From contig NZ_JASNVW010000003.1 in NCBI RefSeq assembly GCF_030186535.1, forward strand, positions 124,001 to 188,000: DNA of 64,000 bases, in the 5' to 3' direction. The notes under the pieces are model-generated. The model did not search any database. It worked only from the letters and a program-made list of their open reading frames with translations, and had not been told where the DNA came from. Shown piece by piece: positions 52,407-62,381 of this stretch (positions are counted from its first letter, which is position 1; the number at the start of each line of letters is the position of its first letter). This DNA is from Ignisphaera cupida. GTDB lineage: Archaea > Thermoproteota > Thermoprotei_A > Sulfolobales > Ignisphaeraceae. Made by a program: the position numbers and the translations under genes.

Positions 52407-53276
52407 ATGAAAACAATGGGGGTTATTTTAACGGTTTTAGCAATTGCTTTAGCAATTTACACAGCTATTTACATGCCCTTGACATGGTTTCTCGTATTCA
52501 CATTCTCATCTCTTCTCTACGGCTTTGTAAGTCCTGTTATAGCATCTAGAAAACTGTTTTTCCTTGCTACAGAAGCTCCACATGCATCGCTATTCTCTGT
52601 TGTTATGGGGATATTGATCTATAAGTTGACTAATGTTTTGAATGAGTTTCTATGGGCTTTGATAATATCCATTATCCTAATAAACTTTGTTGGTTATTTT
52701 ATTAGAGCTGGTACTGATCCCGATGTTGCAACATCAATTGTGATTTCTTTAACAGCTTCTGGAAGTGTTGTTGCAACATACTATGTTCTCACAATGTATA
52801 GTGTTCAATATAATCTATGGTCTTACATTCTTGGCGATCCACTGCTCGTAACATCTAGAGAGGCTTATCAACTAGTGGTTATAACCATAGTTGTTGTCAT
52901 TGCAACAATTTATCTCTACATGATTAGCATATATATGGGTATAGACATTGATTATGCAAAGCTCTCAACAAAGAATATCTGGCTGTATGACACAGCATTT
53001 TACATTATACTTGGGGTGTCGTCAGTTGCACTTCTAAAAATTGTTGGATTTGTGCTTGAGCACATATTGCTAACGCTTCCAGCAATAATTGCTGCAAACA
53101 TTGCTTCGAGTGCTAGGGAAGCAATGCATATTAGTGTTTTATCATCTGTTACATCATCACTTCTTGGTTTGCTTCTATCAATAAGAGTTAACATTGCTCC
53201 AGCTGGTGCCATAGGATTTATAATCCTACTCATCTATATAATAGCAAAGATTGTTTCGGTGCGGAGAAGTGCCTAA
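52407..53276 (+). CDS. ZnuB-like ABC transporter permease
   Basis: ATG 52407 behind GGTGAG; the frame upstream overlaps the binding-protein gene. The 289-residue protein has seven or more membrane spans and the ABC-3 family pattern: FVSPVIASRKLFFLATEAPH (the A-x-H-A-S region) and FVLEHILLTLPAIIAANIAS, in which a conserved P-A-x-x-A follows the last cytoplasmic loop. Part of the metal transporter with the ATPase at 51343 and the binding protein. Confidence 0.88.
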   Translation: MKTMGVILTVLAIALAIYTAIYMPLTWFLVFTFSSLLYGFVSPVIASRKLFFLATEAPHASLFSVVMGILIYKLTNVLNEFLWALIISIILINFVGYFIRAGTDPDVATSIVISLTASGSVVATYYVLTMYSVQYNLWSYILGDPLLVTSREAYQLVVITIVVVIATIYLYMISIYMGIDIDYAKLSTKNIWLYDTAFYIILGVSSVALLKIVGFVLEHILLTLPAIIAANIASSAREAMHISVLSSVTSSLLGLLLSIRVNIAPAGAIGFIILLIYIIAKIVSVRRSA

Positions 53277-53649
53277 AAAGAGGTTTGGTGTATCTGTAGA
53301 AGCGTCGCTTTATTTGAAACTAGATGAAATAGCGAAAAAACTTAATGTTAACAGATCAGATGTTGTTGAAGAAGCTGTTAAAAACTATGTGAGAGACTTG
53401 GGGCATTTTGTAGAGAAACACTATTGCTGTGGCATGATAATAGTTGAGGATCCTGACAACACTGAGATAGAGAAGATACTAACAGCAAATAAGAGGATTG
53501 TACTAAACTATAGCCATTATCACATAAACAATAAATGTGTTTACACAATAATTGTGCAGGGAGATTCAATGGATTTAGCAATGCTTTATAGCAGCATCTC
53601 TAGAGTGAAAAGTGCTAACAGAAGATACATCCCACTACACACCAAGTAG
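53269..53649 (+). CDS. NikR-like metal-responsive regulator
   Basis: GTG 53269 overlaps the permease stop by eight bases and follows CGGAG. The 126-residue protein has an RHH domain (RFGVSVEASLYLKLDEIAKK, then NRSDVVEEAVKNYV) and a NikR-like ACT-fold C-terminus (CGMIIVEDPDNTEIEKIL, then VLNYSHYHINNKCVYTIIVQ). The HYH...C arrangement resembles the H-x-H-x5-C nickel site of NikR with one residue fewer. Position in the operon implies that it controls the TGTGCACA promoter. Confidence 0.85.
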   Translation: MPKKRFGVSVEASLYLKLDEIAKKLNVNRSDVVEEAVKNYVRDLGHFVEKHYCCGMIIVEDPDNTEIEKILTANKRIVLNYSHYHINNKCVYTIIVQGDSMDLAMLYSSISRVKSANRRYIPLHTK

Positions 53650-53800
53650 TAGATTCCTATTGCAAAATGCTTTTGAATTGAGGTATGCAAATCTCTATTT
53701 CAATGCCATAAACACTTCATTTAACATGAATCAATTCAGTTAGTAATTCAGCAAAACTTATTTACTTCTCATTAACTTACTAAGATTTGGATTGGATAAA

Positions 53801-56509
53801 ATGGGGTCGGAGTTGAAGGCAGTAAATCTTAGAACAGAGTTTGTTGTTAATCCTATTGGTGTTGATGATCCAAGACCCAGGCTCTCATGGGTTTGCATTC
53901 ATGGTGAGAGAAACCAGATCCAAAAGGCTTATAGAATTATTGTTGCTAGTTCTATGGAAAAGGCTTTGAATTGTGTTGGAGATGTTTGGGATAGTGGTGT
54001 TGTTGAGTCTGATTCTAACATAGTTGAATATGGTGGACCACCTCTAAAGAGTTTCACAAGATATTATTGGAGGGTTAAGTGGTGGGATGGAAATGGTAGA
54101 GAAAGTGCTTGGAGTGATGTGGCATTGTTTGAAACAGGTGTTATGGACTCTAAGGAGTGGAGGGGCTTTTGGATTGGTGGTGGCCAGCTTCTGAGAAAGG
54201 AGTTTGTTGTTGATGGTGATGTTGAAGAGGCTAGAGCATATGTATCTGGTCTTGGATACTATGAGCTTAGGGTAAATGGTGAGAAGGTAGGTGATAGGGT
54301 TTTAGACCCTCCGTGGAGTGACTATGACAAAACTGTTTACTATACCGTCTACGATGTTACCAAGCTTGTGAAGAAAGGATTGAATACTGTTGCTGTAATG
54401 CTTGGAAGGGGTAGATATAGCCAGAAGTTTGCAGGGGTTAAGTACTATGATGAGCCAAAGCTTCTTCTAATGCTTAGAATAAAGCTTGTTGATGGAAGAA
54501 TTATAGAGGTTGTTTCTGATGAAACATGGAAATGCATTGACAAAAGCCCAATAATAGATGATGACATTTATAGAGGATTTAAATACGATAGAAGGTTGGA
54601 GCCTGTTGGATGGGATAAGTCAGGTTTTGACGATTCAAATTGGAAGAATTGTATAAAGGTTTCACCACCTAATGGTGTTTTAAAATCTTCATCCACAATC
54701 CCAGGAACAAAAGCAGTTGCTGTTTTAAAGCCTAGGGAAATGTATAATCCAAAGCCAAATGTCTATGTTTATGACTTTGGTCAAAACATAACTGGCTGGG
54801 TTAGAGTTCGTGTAAGAGGTTGTAGTGGTGTTGAGGTTAGGATAAGGTATGCAGAGAATTTGAATTCTGATGGAACATTGAATACTAAGAATCTTGGAGG
54901 TGCTGAGGCAACAGATGTTTTCATTCTTCGTGGAGATCCTATAGAGGTTTTGGAGCCCAAATTCACATATCATGGATTTAGATATGCTGAAATCTCAGGG
55001 TCTATACCACCGCCATCACTAGATGATGTAGAAGCTATTGTTGTTCACGCAGATTTAGAGCCCATAGGCTCTTTCTCATGCTCCAACAAGCTCATTAATG
55101 ATATTCACAGAATTGTTATTTGGAGTTTGAAAGGGAATTTAACAAATGGTGTTCAAACTGATTGTCCTCAAAGAGCTGAGAGAATGGGTTGGCTTGGGGA
55201 TGCGTGGCTTTCCTCAGATTCGGCAATTCTAAACTTTAACATGATTAAATACTATGAGAAGATAGTTAATGATATTATAGATGCTCAGAAAGATGATGGT
55301 TCCATACCGGATGTTGTACCACCATACTGGGTTCTTTACCCTGCTGATCCAGCGTGGGGTACAGCATTCATATACATACCATGGGCGCTTTACCTATACT
55401 ATGGGGATAGAAGAATTATTGAAAGAGTTTATGAGCATGCAAAAAAGTGGTGGAATTATCTGTACTCCAATACTAAAGACTCTATTCTATACTTTGGAAA
55501 ATATGGTGATTGGGTTCCTCCTGGAAGAGTATTCAACATTCAGGACTGTCCGATGGAGATCATAGCCACATGGATACTCTATAGAGATGCTAAAATATTG
55601 AGCAACATGGCCAAGGTTCTTGGGAAATATGATGAGGCAAAGTATTTTGAGAACAAAGCTCTTGAAATAAGCAATGCATTTAACAAGACGTTTTTACATG
55701 AAACAGATATGTTTGGTCGCAAAATAGTGGGCTACTACTCAGTATACACTTCACCAGCAGGAACAAAGCTTTACCTTGGTTCGCCAAGATTTGGAGGTTC
55801 TCAGACATGTCTGGCTTTGCCTTTGGCAGAGGATTTGGTGCCAAGAGAGAGGGTAGATGACATTTTGAAGGCTCTTGTTCATAGTATAGAAGTTGATTGG
55901 GATAAGCATCTAAATGTTGGGATACTGGGAGCAAAATATGTTCTAGAGGTTTTGGCTAGATACAACAATTTGCAGTTAGCATATGATGTGGTAACGCAAG
56001 AAACTTACCCAAGCTATGGATACATGATCAAGGAGGGGGCAACAACGCTTTGGGAAAGATGGGAAAAGCTAACAGGATCTGGTATGAACTCTCATAATCA
56101 TCACATGTTTGGAAGCATAGATGCTTGGTTCTACAAATGGTTAGCAGGAATACAGATTAGTGAACCAGGGTTTAGAAGCTTCACAATAAAACCACCAATA
56201 ATCAAAGGCTTGGACCATGCCTCAGCATACATCTACACAGTAAAGGGGTTAGTGCATGTATCATGGAGTAGAAGTGGCAATGAACTTGAGGTAAACTTCT
56301 CTGTACCTGTGGGATCTACAGCTAAACTGTTTATACCAAAGCATGTTAATGGTGGCAAAATAAGCGATGTATTTGAAGGAGAAAGGCCTTTGTGGAGACA
56401 AGGCGAGGTATATAAGGTGGATGGTGTTCGAAACATAGTGAATGAAAAGGAGTATCTAGTAGTGGAAGTTGGTTCTGGAAGCTATAAATTCAAAGCATAC
56501 TATAGATAA
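53801..56509 (+). CDS. Alpha-L-rhamnosidase (GH78)
   Basis: ATG 53801 (upstream TTG 53792 possible). A 902-residue GH78 enzyme. Residues about 1-120: Fn3-like N-terminal domain (RPRLSWV, then WWDGNGRESAWSD). About 140-310: Bac_rhamnosid_N beta-domain (YVSGLGYYELRVNGEKVGDR). About 430-780: catalytic (alpha/alpha)6 barrel with TDCPQRAERMGWLGDAWLSS, which holds the acid/base region, and DGSIPDVVPPYWV. The last 110 residues are the C-terminal beta-domain. No signal peptide, so it acts on imported rhamnosides. Confidence 0.93.
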   Translation: MGSELKAVNLRTEFVVNPIGVDDPRPRLSWVCIHGERNQIQKAYRIIVASSMEKALNCVGDVWDSGVVESDSNIVEYGGPPLKSFTRYYWRVKWWDGNGRESAWSDVALFETGVMDSKEWRGFWIGGGQLLRKEFVVDGDVEEARAYVSGLGYYELRVNGEKVGDRVLDPPWSDYDKTVYYTVYDVTKLVKKGLNTVAVMLGRGRYSQKFAGVKYYDEPKLLLMLRIKLVDGRIIEVVSDETWKCIDKSPIIDDDIYRGFKYDRRLEPVGWDKSGFDDSNWKNCIKVSPPNGVLKSSSTIPGTKAVAVLKPREMYNPKPNVYVYDFGQNITGWVRVRVRGCSGVEVRIRYAENLNSDGTLNTKNLGGAEATDVFILRGDPIEVLEPKFTYHGFRYAEISGSIPPPSLDDVEAIVVHADLEPIGSFSCSNKLINDIHRIVIWSLKGNLTNGVQTDCPQRAERMGWLGDAWLSSDSAILNFNMIKYYEKIVNDIIDAQKDDGSIPDVVPPYWVLYPADPAWGTAFIYIPWALYLYYGDRRIIERVYEHAKKWWNYLYSNTKDSILYFGKYGDWVPPGRVFNIQDCPMEIIATWILYRDAKILSNMAKVLGKYDEAKYFENKALEISNAFNKTFLHETDMFGRKIVGYYSVYTSPAGTKLYLGSPRFGGSQTCLALPLAEDLVPRERVDDILKALVHSIEVDWDKHLNVGILGAKYVLEVLARYNNLQLAYDVVTQETYPSYGYMIKEGATTLWERWEKLTGSGMNSHNHHMFGSIDAWFYKWLAGIQISEPGFRSFTIKPPIIKGLDHASAYIYTVKGLVHVSWSRSGNELEVNFSVPVGSTAKLFIPKHVNGGKISDVFEGERPLWRQGEVYKVDGVRNIVNEKEYLVVEVGSGSYKFKAYYR

Positions 56510-56587
56510 ACATAGAATTCGCTACAATATTAACTAAAAACTAAAACATTTTTAAATTATTTCTAGATAAAACAATGTGTGAGTTGC

Positions 56588-57619
56588 ATGAAAGGTATTA
56601 GATACTCACCTATTGCTAGTGAAGGTTTGGAAAACATTTTCTATTGCTGGACCAGGGTTGTTAGTAGTGTTAAGGGCTTTGAAGAGGAGTTTAGAGTTTG
56701 TAGACCAAGTGATTTTTGGCTTTATAGCGATAGGGAGAAAAGATACACAGAATTTGTTTCGAAATATGTTAAGCCTTCTGGTCACATAACTGTTTCTCTT
56801 AGATCTAAGGAGTTGTTTAGCTGGGGTGTTTTCGAGGTTTTTGCCAAGCTTCCAAGATTTGAAAAAGGACCTATGTTTTGGTTTGGTTTTGAACTTGATG
56901 ATCTTTTTGGTGGTGGTGTAGTTCATTTTATGTGGCATAGTGGAGAAGGTGTTTTAAAGGCTTTTGCTGGTGGTTTTAGCTCTAGAGTTGAAATGGATTT
57001 AACAAAGTATCTTCCTGTAGATGCAAGTGATAGGAAGCATCTCTATAGAATTGTTTATAGAAGAGGTCTTGCAATGTGGTTTATAGACAATAGGCTAAGG
57101 GCTATGGCAATTATTGGTGTTGGTGATGTTAGAGACTCTGGTATACTATACAATGGGGATCCATATGTAATAGGATTTACAAGAGATGCTCCATCATCTG
57201 CACTACCAGTTCTACTCGATATTGATGGTGGAGATGTTGAAAAGTCTTTTGAGTGGCAAGATCTTCATCCATGGGATCTCAGAATATCTAATGGTGATTC
57301 AGAAACACCAATTGTGATAGATCTTTACAAACATGGTGAAGATAAAAAGCTGGTTGATGCTTTAATTGACAAGGAGGTTGTTTCTGCACCAATACCAGGA
57401 ACACTAAGACACAAGGAAATAACATTTGTTGCTGATAACGAGTGTAGATTGGCAATAGAAGCTTTTGTCAATGGCAATTGGTTTGGCGTTGTGGAGGCAG
57501 ATATAGATCCAAAAAAGATTCACAACATAGTTATAGAGAATATGGGCATTCTTTACAGGTTAGTGATAAAACCAAGAAAAGTGCTGAGAGTTATAGAGGC
57601 AAAGGCGTTTCTACAATAG
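56588..57619 (+). CDS. Concanavalin/GH16-like beta-sandwich protein, function unknown
   Basis: ATG 56588 with GTGAG just upstream; GTG 56579 is also open. A 343-residue protein, mostly beta. Residues about 60-175 resemble a GH16/LamG fold (FSWGVFEVFAKLPRFEKGPM, then FWFGFELDD), but the ExDxxE catalytic motif of GH16 is not present. The last 120 residues form a second beta-domain. No signal peptide. It follows the rhamnosidase by 80 bases and probably belongs to the same carbohydrate pathway. Confidence 0.6.
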   Translation: MKGIRYSPIASEGLENIFYCWTRVVSSVKGFEEEFRVCRPSDFWLYSDREKRYTEFVSKYVKPSGHITVSLRSKELFSWGVFEVFAKLPRFEKGPMFWFGFELDDLFGGGVVHFMWHSGEGVLKAFAGGFSSRVEMDLTKYLPVDASDRKHLYRIVYRRGLAMWFIDNRLRAMAIIGVGDVRDSGILYNGDPYVIGFTRDAPSSALPVLLDIDGGDVEKSFEWQDLHPWDLRISNGDSETPIVIDLYKHGEDKKLVDALIDKEVVSAPIPGTLRHKEITFVADNECRLAIEAFVNGNWFGVVEADIDPKKIHNIVIENMGILYRLVIKPRKVLRVIEAKAFLQ

Positions 57620-57728
57620 AGAAGAGTTATGCATATAAAAATTCCTAGTTTTTGTACAATGTTTAAAAGCATGGCATTTTGAGTTTGTTTTAATTTCATG
57701 CAATGTTCTAGGGTAGTTGAGATGCTGT

Positions 57729-59135
57729 TTATTTAGGATGCTTCGCTTCTGTGAAGATGGTTATGATTGGTGGTAATGTGATTGAGGTTAGTATTGTTGG
57801 TATGAAGGAGTAGTACGTCCAAGGAAACTTGAATTGGCCATAGGCACTAACACCTATAGCCAATGCAAAGCTCACTATCATTGTAACTATTATTGCTATT
57901 GGCGATACTCTTTTTGAGTATAACCCATATATAATGGGCCCTATTAGAACCCCTGCTAATATGGATGTTGTAACACCGAATAGCACAATTATCATCTCTG
58001 GTGGTTTAGTGGCTAATGCTATGGACGAGACAGCTACAGCTATTGTTGCTATTCTATAAAGAGCAATTTCCTTTCCATGATCCAATGACACAAAGTTTTT
58101 AATGAAATCTCTTATGTTTTGAGTCATCACACCTAGTATAGCACTTATCGTGGACATGGATGCTGATAGAACTGCTACAACAAATAGTGCATCAAATCCT
58201 TTTGGCATAATGTTTTGAACAAGATAAACAAATGAATAGTCAGGTGCAACATTATTACCAACAATAATTCTTGATGTTGCAGATGCAAGATCTAGAGATA
58301 GTGTGAAAACAGCTGAAATAGCTGTTGCAATAACTGTAGCTGTTCCTAGCGAAATTCTATTTCTTACACTTACAAACCTAAGTAGCAATGCTGGATTGCC
58401 CCATCCTAAAAATCCTAGACTTAGATAAAGTGTAAACAGTGGTAGAGCGTCTTTGTAAGGCCAGCCAGCAAGAGAAGGATCAATTGCTCTTAGCTGTGTT
58501 GATAATGTGTCTAAGCCTCCAACCCTTAATAGAGAAACAACACATATAGCTATAGCCATGAAAATCATGAAAATTGCTTGCACAACTTGAGTCCACATCT
58601 GAGCTATGTAACCACCAACAGCCGTGTATATTGCTGTAACAATACCTGTTAAAAGCAATGCATAAAGATAATCTATAGATGCCACAACCTCTACCGCTCT
58701 AGCTGTGCCAATAAGAGCAGAGACATTGTATATAAGCAAACCAACAAACATCACAACTGAGGTTACTAAACCTGCTAACCTAGATCCATACCTCTTCTCT
58801 ACAAATTCTGAAATAGTTATGAAGCCAAGTCTTCTTGACAGACACGCAATTCTTGGGCCAAGCAATATAAAGGCTAGTGCTGTACCAATAAGAACAACAA
58901 AAACATCTTTCCACACAACTGGCAACCCATACTTCCACCCAAGAGCTGTGGCACCAATGAATACAACAGAGCTGAAATACGTTGTAAAAAAGGATAGCGC
59001 AACGAAAACGCCACCAACATTCATACCACCAACATGAAGATCAGCAACACTTTTCACTCTATTCATAGCAAAAAATCCTATTAAAATCATTGCCAACATG
59101 TAGAGAACTAAAACAACAACAAAGTAAATAATCAT
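57729..59135 (-). CDS. Sodium:solute symporter (SSS family)
   Basis: A 468-residue transporter with 12-13 membrane spans. SSS hallmarks: ALSFFTTYFSSVVFIGATAL, GLPVVWKDVFVVLIG, FITISEFVEKRYGSRLAGLV, AVGGYIAQMWTQVVQAIFMI and the Na2-site region FVVAVLSASMSTISAILGV. It probably imports a sugar or uronate for the neighbouring enzymes. ATG 59135 overlaps the stop of a tiny upstream gene (ATGA). Confidence 0.9.
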   Translation of the reverse strand: MIIYFVVVLVLYMLAMILIGFFAMNRVKSVADLHVGGMNVGGVFVALSFFTTYFSSVVFIGATALGWKYGLPVVWKDVFVVLIGTALAFILLGPRIACLSRRLGFITISEFVEKRYGSRLAGLVTSVVMFVGLLIYNVSALIGTARAVEVVASIDYLYALLLTGIVTAIYTAVGGYIAQMWTQVVQAIFMIFMAIAICVVSLLRVGGLDTLSTQLRAIDPSLAGWPYKDALPLFTLYLSLGFLGWGNPALLLRFVSVRNRISLGTATVIATAISAVFTLSLDLASATSRIIVGNNVAPDYSFVYLVQNIMPKGFDALFVVAVLSASMSTISAILGVMTQNIRDFIKNFVSLDHGKEIALYRIATIAVAVSSIALATKPPEMIIVLFGVTTSILAGVLIGPIIYGLYSKRVSPIAIIVTMIVSFALAIGVSAYGQFKFPWTYYSFIPTILTSITLPPIITIFTEAKHPK

Positions 59136-59266
59136 CGACTCTCACCACACACATTATCTTCGCTATATCCATTTTTAGACTTAATGGCATAAACTATTGC
59201 CAAAACTACGGCAATTAAATACATTGATATGCCTAAAACTATATCCCACGATACAATAGACAACAC
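59132..59266 (-). CDS. One-span small partner of the symporter
   Basis: A 44-residue frame, GTG 59266 or TTG 59263. It encodes one membrane helix (WDIVLGISMYLIAVVLAIVY) followed by a basic and acidic tail (AIKSKNGYSEDNV). The stop overlaps the symporter start as ATGA. Many SSS transporters have such a small partner immediately upstream. Size, topology and coupling support it, although family assignment is not possible. Confidence 0.6.
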   Translation of the reverse strand: MLSIVSWDIVLGISMYLIAVVLAIVYAIKSKNGYSEDNVCGESR

Positions 59267-59388
59267 CAGAACATAGTTATGCGAAGAGGTTTAGTTAAAA
59301 AGCTTTGTTGTACATAAGCCAAAAATTCTTGATTTAATATTAGCAGTATTAAAAACTCTTAAAATGAAATTATTGTGTTAAGCTAAGG

Positions 59389-61476
59389 TCATATTTCTAC
59401 TACATGCTTTTCACTAACATACATTTCTTTGAACTGTCCATTTACATAGTACAGAAGCGTGCCAGAAGCTTTTGATTTGATAATTAGCTTGTTGTTCAGC
59501 TTATGAATTTCAATTGGATATGGAGGCAGTAAATATTCCTTCAATCCTATAACCGATTTCTCATTCTCTATAGGAGCAAAGACTATGATCTCTGCCTCAA
59601 GCTCTTTCAGCTTAACACTAATTTTTTCATTGCTTTCCACAACACCCATTTTGTTACTAAGCACCATGTAATATGCGTATTTCTTGCCTTGTATACTGTA
59701 TGGCATAATGTCGAGTCCAATACTCTCCTCTATTTCAACACCTTCTCTATTAACATTAACTAAGGCAATAACATATGAGTTTCCAACTTTAGATGCTATC
59801 TTTAACAATGTTTTCTCGTTGTATGGATCTTTAAATAGAATGTCTTTCGTTGGTAAACCAGGTTCATCAACTTTTACAGTTTCTCCATTTGGTAACACAA
59901 TTCTCTTTAACAATTCAACATTTGTTTTCTCTGGATGCCTATCTGTTATATATATTGGTCCTCCACTAAACACTCTCGCAATTGCATGTACCAATGCATA
60001 TGGGTCGTAGCTCATCCACATGTCATAATCCGGATAGGCTATGTGGCTAAACAAAAGCGAGTTATAGACACTAAACATTGTATGAAGTTTTGCATCTGCT
60101 TTCCAAAATGGTATGTAATCCATTGAAACCCTCATAGCGTTGCTCAAAAAGTAATTGCTATAGTCTTCTGGTGCCATGGACATGCAATTAAGTATTTCTA
60201 AACCATTTACCTTAGCAGCAACTTGCAAAGCTATTTGAATATTTTTAGCCACTTCACCAACTGTTTCCTCACCCCAGTACAGAGCATGGATAACCCACTG
60301 GTTATCTACTTTAACCATGTCAAAGCCGTTGCCTTTAACCCAGTTCAGAAACTTTGTATAGAAGTTCACAGCTTTTTCTAGTTGTGGTGGAGGAACATAG
60401 GCATTGGTAATGGTGAATCTGTGTCCCTCAACACCAATCTCATCAACAACACTTTTTTCAAACCCACCCCAGTGAACATTTATTGTGTGCCAAAGACCAA
60501 CAAACTCTATGCCAAGTTTCTTAAGCTCTTCAACTGTTTGTGATAAACCCCTTGGAAACTTATTTGCATCAGCACCCAATGTCTTTAATATTCTAGCAAA
60601 CCACAAATCACCTCTTCTAACCTCATTCTGCCAACCATCATCAATAATAACCCATTTAATTGGCACACCTCTCTCAAGAAGCCCCTTAACAATTTTAACA
60701 ACATTATCATGAGATAGATCATCAGTTAAAAGAGCATTCCACGAGCACCAACCAAGCTTATCAACAAAGAATGGCTTTTTCTTCTCAACTCTAAGCTTTA
60801 AAACAGCTTTTTTCGATGCATTTAAAATACATTGCTTAACAGCATCATAGGGATTGTTAGAAACAGCTATGGAGACAGCCCATGATTTTCTAACACTATA
60901 TCTCTCTTTACCAAGAAATAGAGAGACTCTTAGCCCAGGCCCTAAATAAGCTGTTACATCGCCATTGCTAAGAGTCAAAAGCGCTGCAAAAGCATTGCCT
61001 GTTCTTCCCAAGGCAAAAACACTGTAGCTAGGTACATTATCCACATCTGTAACTACTGGATATGTCCAACATGGAAATCTTCTAGCATAATCAATATGGC
61101 TCATGATAGAGAATTGTGGAGGGTACTGAGGAGAGTCACTAGGCTTAGGAACCCTAGGCTCTCTATCCACAGCCAATGGATTGTAATACCCAAATGCTTG
61201 AGAGTAGATAGAGCCAGCATCTGGATGAAGTGTAAGCACAAAAACCTTGCCCTCAACACCAATCTCAAGACTAATCTCACCAAATATGAAGCTATTCAAC
61301 GGCTTTAACGAAGTAACCTCAACACCAATTAAACCATTCTCAAAAGATACTTCAACAACAGCATTATCACACTTAAAAACAGTTTTCTGAGCCTGGGACT
61401 CAGCAGTTTTGCAAACTTCTTTTGATCCATCGGCATAGAATAGATTTAAACCAGCAATTTTCAGGGTAAAACCCAT
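59389..61476 (-). CDS. GH36-type alpha-galactosidase (GalS/raffinose-synthase-like)
   Basis: A 695-residue glycosidase. About 1-230: beta-supersandwich. About 240-560: TIM barrel with LGWCSWNALLTDDLSHD, KWVIIDDGWQNE, KLGIEFVGLWHTINVHWGG, the nucleophile strand DMVKVDNQWV and the acid/base region RVSMDYIPFWKAD. The C-terminus is a beta-domain. Pattern matches the archaeal GalS alpha-galactosidase and plant raffinose synthase family. No signal peptide, so a cytoplasmic enzyme for raffinose-like or galactosyl oligosaccharides. Confidence 0.9.
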   Translation of the reverse strand: MGFTLKIAGLNLFYADGSKEVCKTAESQAQKTVFKCDNAVVEVSFENGLIGVEVTSLKPLNSFIFGEISLEIGVEGKVFVLTLHPDAGSIYSQAFGYYNPLAVDREPRVPKPSDSPQYPPQFSIMSHIDYARRFPCWTYPVVTDVDNVPSYSVFALGRTGNAFAALLTLSNGDVTAYLGPGLRVSLFLGKERYSVRKSWAVSIAVSNNPYDAVKQCILNASKKAVLKLRVEKKKPFFVDKLGWCSWNALLTDDLSHDNVVKIVKGLLERGVPIKWVIIDDGWQNEVRRGDLWFARILKTLGADANKFPRGLSQTVEELKKLGIEFVGLWHTINVHWGGFEKSVVDEIGVEGHRFTITNAYVPPPQLEKAVNFYTKFLNWVKGNGFDMVKVDNQWVIHALYWGEETVGEVAKNIQIALQVAAKVNGLEILNCMSMAPEDYSNYFLSNAMRVSMDYIPFWKADAKLHTMFSVYNSLLFSHIAYPDYDMWMSYDPYALVHAIARVFSGGPIYITDRHPEKTNVELLKRIVLPNGETVKVDEPGLPTKDILFKDPYNEKTLLKIASKVGNSYVIALVNVNREGVEIEESIGLDIMPYSIQGKKYAYYMVLSNKMGVVESNEKISVKLKELEAEIIVFAPIENEKSVIGLKEYLLPPYPIEIHKLNNKLIIKSKASGTLLYYVNGQFKEMYVSEKHVVEI

Positions 61477-61559
61477 TCACATCGCCAAGAAGCTAGAAGC
61501 TCATGAGGCAAAAATAAAAACTTATATGAAAGTATGCATTGCGTTAAAGTTGAGGATTT

Positions 61560-62339
61560 CTAATTTGTCAACAAAGCAATCAATTTATTTACAACAGCCT
61601 CTTTCTCCTTAACATCGAAAGCTTTCTTGTATTGCCTAGCCAGGTGAGTGATGGTGCTTTCGTCAACATCTATGTTTAGAATTTGCCTATTTCTAATAAT
61701 AAATGATGCAATTCTTGGAATATTTGATGGATTTGGATGCTGTCTTGCAGATTCAAAATCTATGAAAAATGGTTTATTCACATTGTTGCACATGTAAACT
61801 ACTTGCCTAGTTGGATTGGATATTTCTAAAATGTCTACACCAGTTCTATCCATTTCAAAAGATGCTTTCACCAAACTTGCAATAGCTTTTCTAATGTTGT
61901 TTACATCAAAATTCTTGATAATGCCTTCTAGTGTTGATCCATCAATATATTCTCTCACAATAAAGTTTCTGCTATATGCTACTAGCTTAGGTGAGTAGCC
62001 AATTCCATATACTTTTTCAAGTATTTTTGCTTCGCCTTCCAAAGAATCTCTTTTAGAATCTACTCTTCTAATCTTCAAGGCAACAAAATCGCTATTCACA
62101 TGCTTAGCAAGAACAACAACAGCTGCATGACCCTTGCCAACAACTCTAAGATTTTTTCCAAAAACCACATTACCAAAGCTATAAACATTTCTTACTCCAA
62201 GTACAGCAAGCTCTTGCAATCTATTACTACAGCACATGCTATCATCAATGGGATAACATAAAATCATGCACAAATCCTTCTCACTATTTATCGCCCTAAC
62301 ACTATACTCTCTGCAGAGCATCTCATCAACCCTCAGCAA
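61560..62339 (-). CDS. Ser/Thr protein kinase-like protein (COG2112 type)
   Basis: A 259-residue kinase-like protein; TTG 62339, or ATG 62321 as an alternative. The glycine loop is VVGKGHAAVVVLAK (about 67-80), the lysine is in VALKIRRVD (about 86-94), the C-helix glutamate in LEGEAKILEKV and hinge FIVREYIDGSTLEG. The Mg-binding DFG is DFESA (FFIDFESARQ). The HRD histidine-aspartate pair is not clear. Matches small archaeal RIO/Bud32-like kinases; the substrate is unknown. Divergent from the relic insertion at 62382. Confidence 0.75.
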   Translation of the reverse strand: MLRVDEMLCREYSVRAINSEKDLCMILCYPIDDSMCCSNRLQELAVLGVRNVYSFGNVVFGKNLRVVGKGHAAVVVLAKHVNSDFVALKIRRVDSKRDSLEGEAKILEKVYGIGYSPKLVAYSRNFIVREYIDGSTLEGIIKNFDVNNIRKAIASLVKASFEMDRTGVDILEISNPTRQVVYMCNNVNKPFFIDFESARQHPNPSNIPRIASFIIRNRQILNIDVDESTITHLARQYKKAFDVKEKEAVVNKLIALLTN

Positions 62340-62381
62340 TATTCAAGCCAATTAACACTTTGTTTAACTGACTGACCTCCT

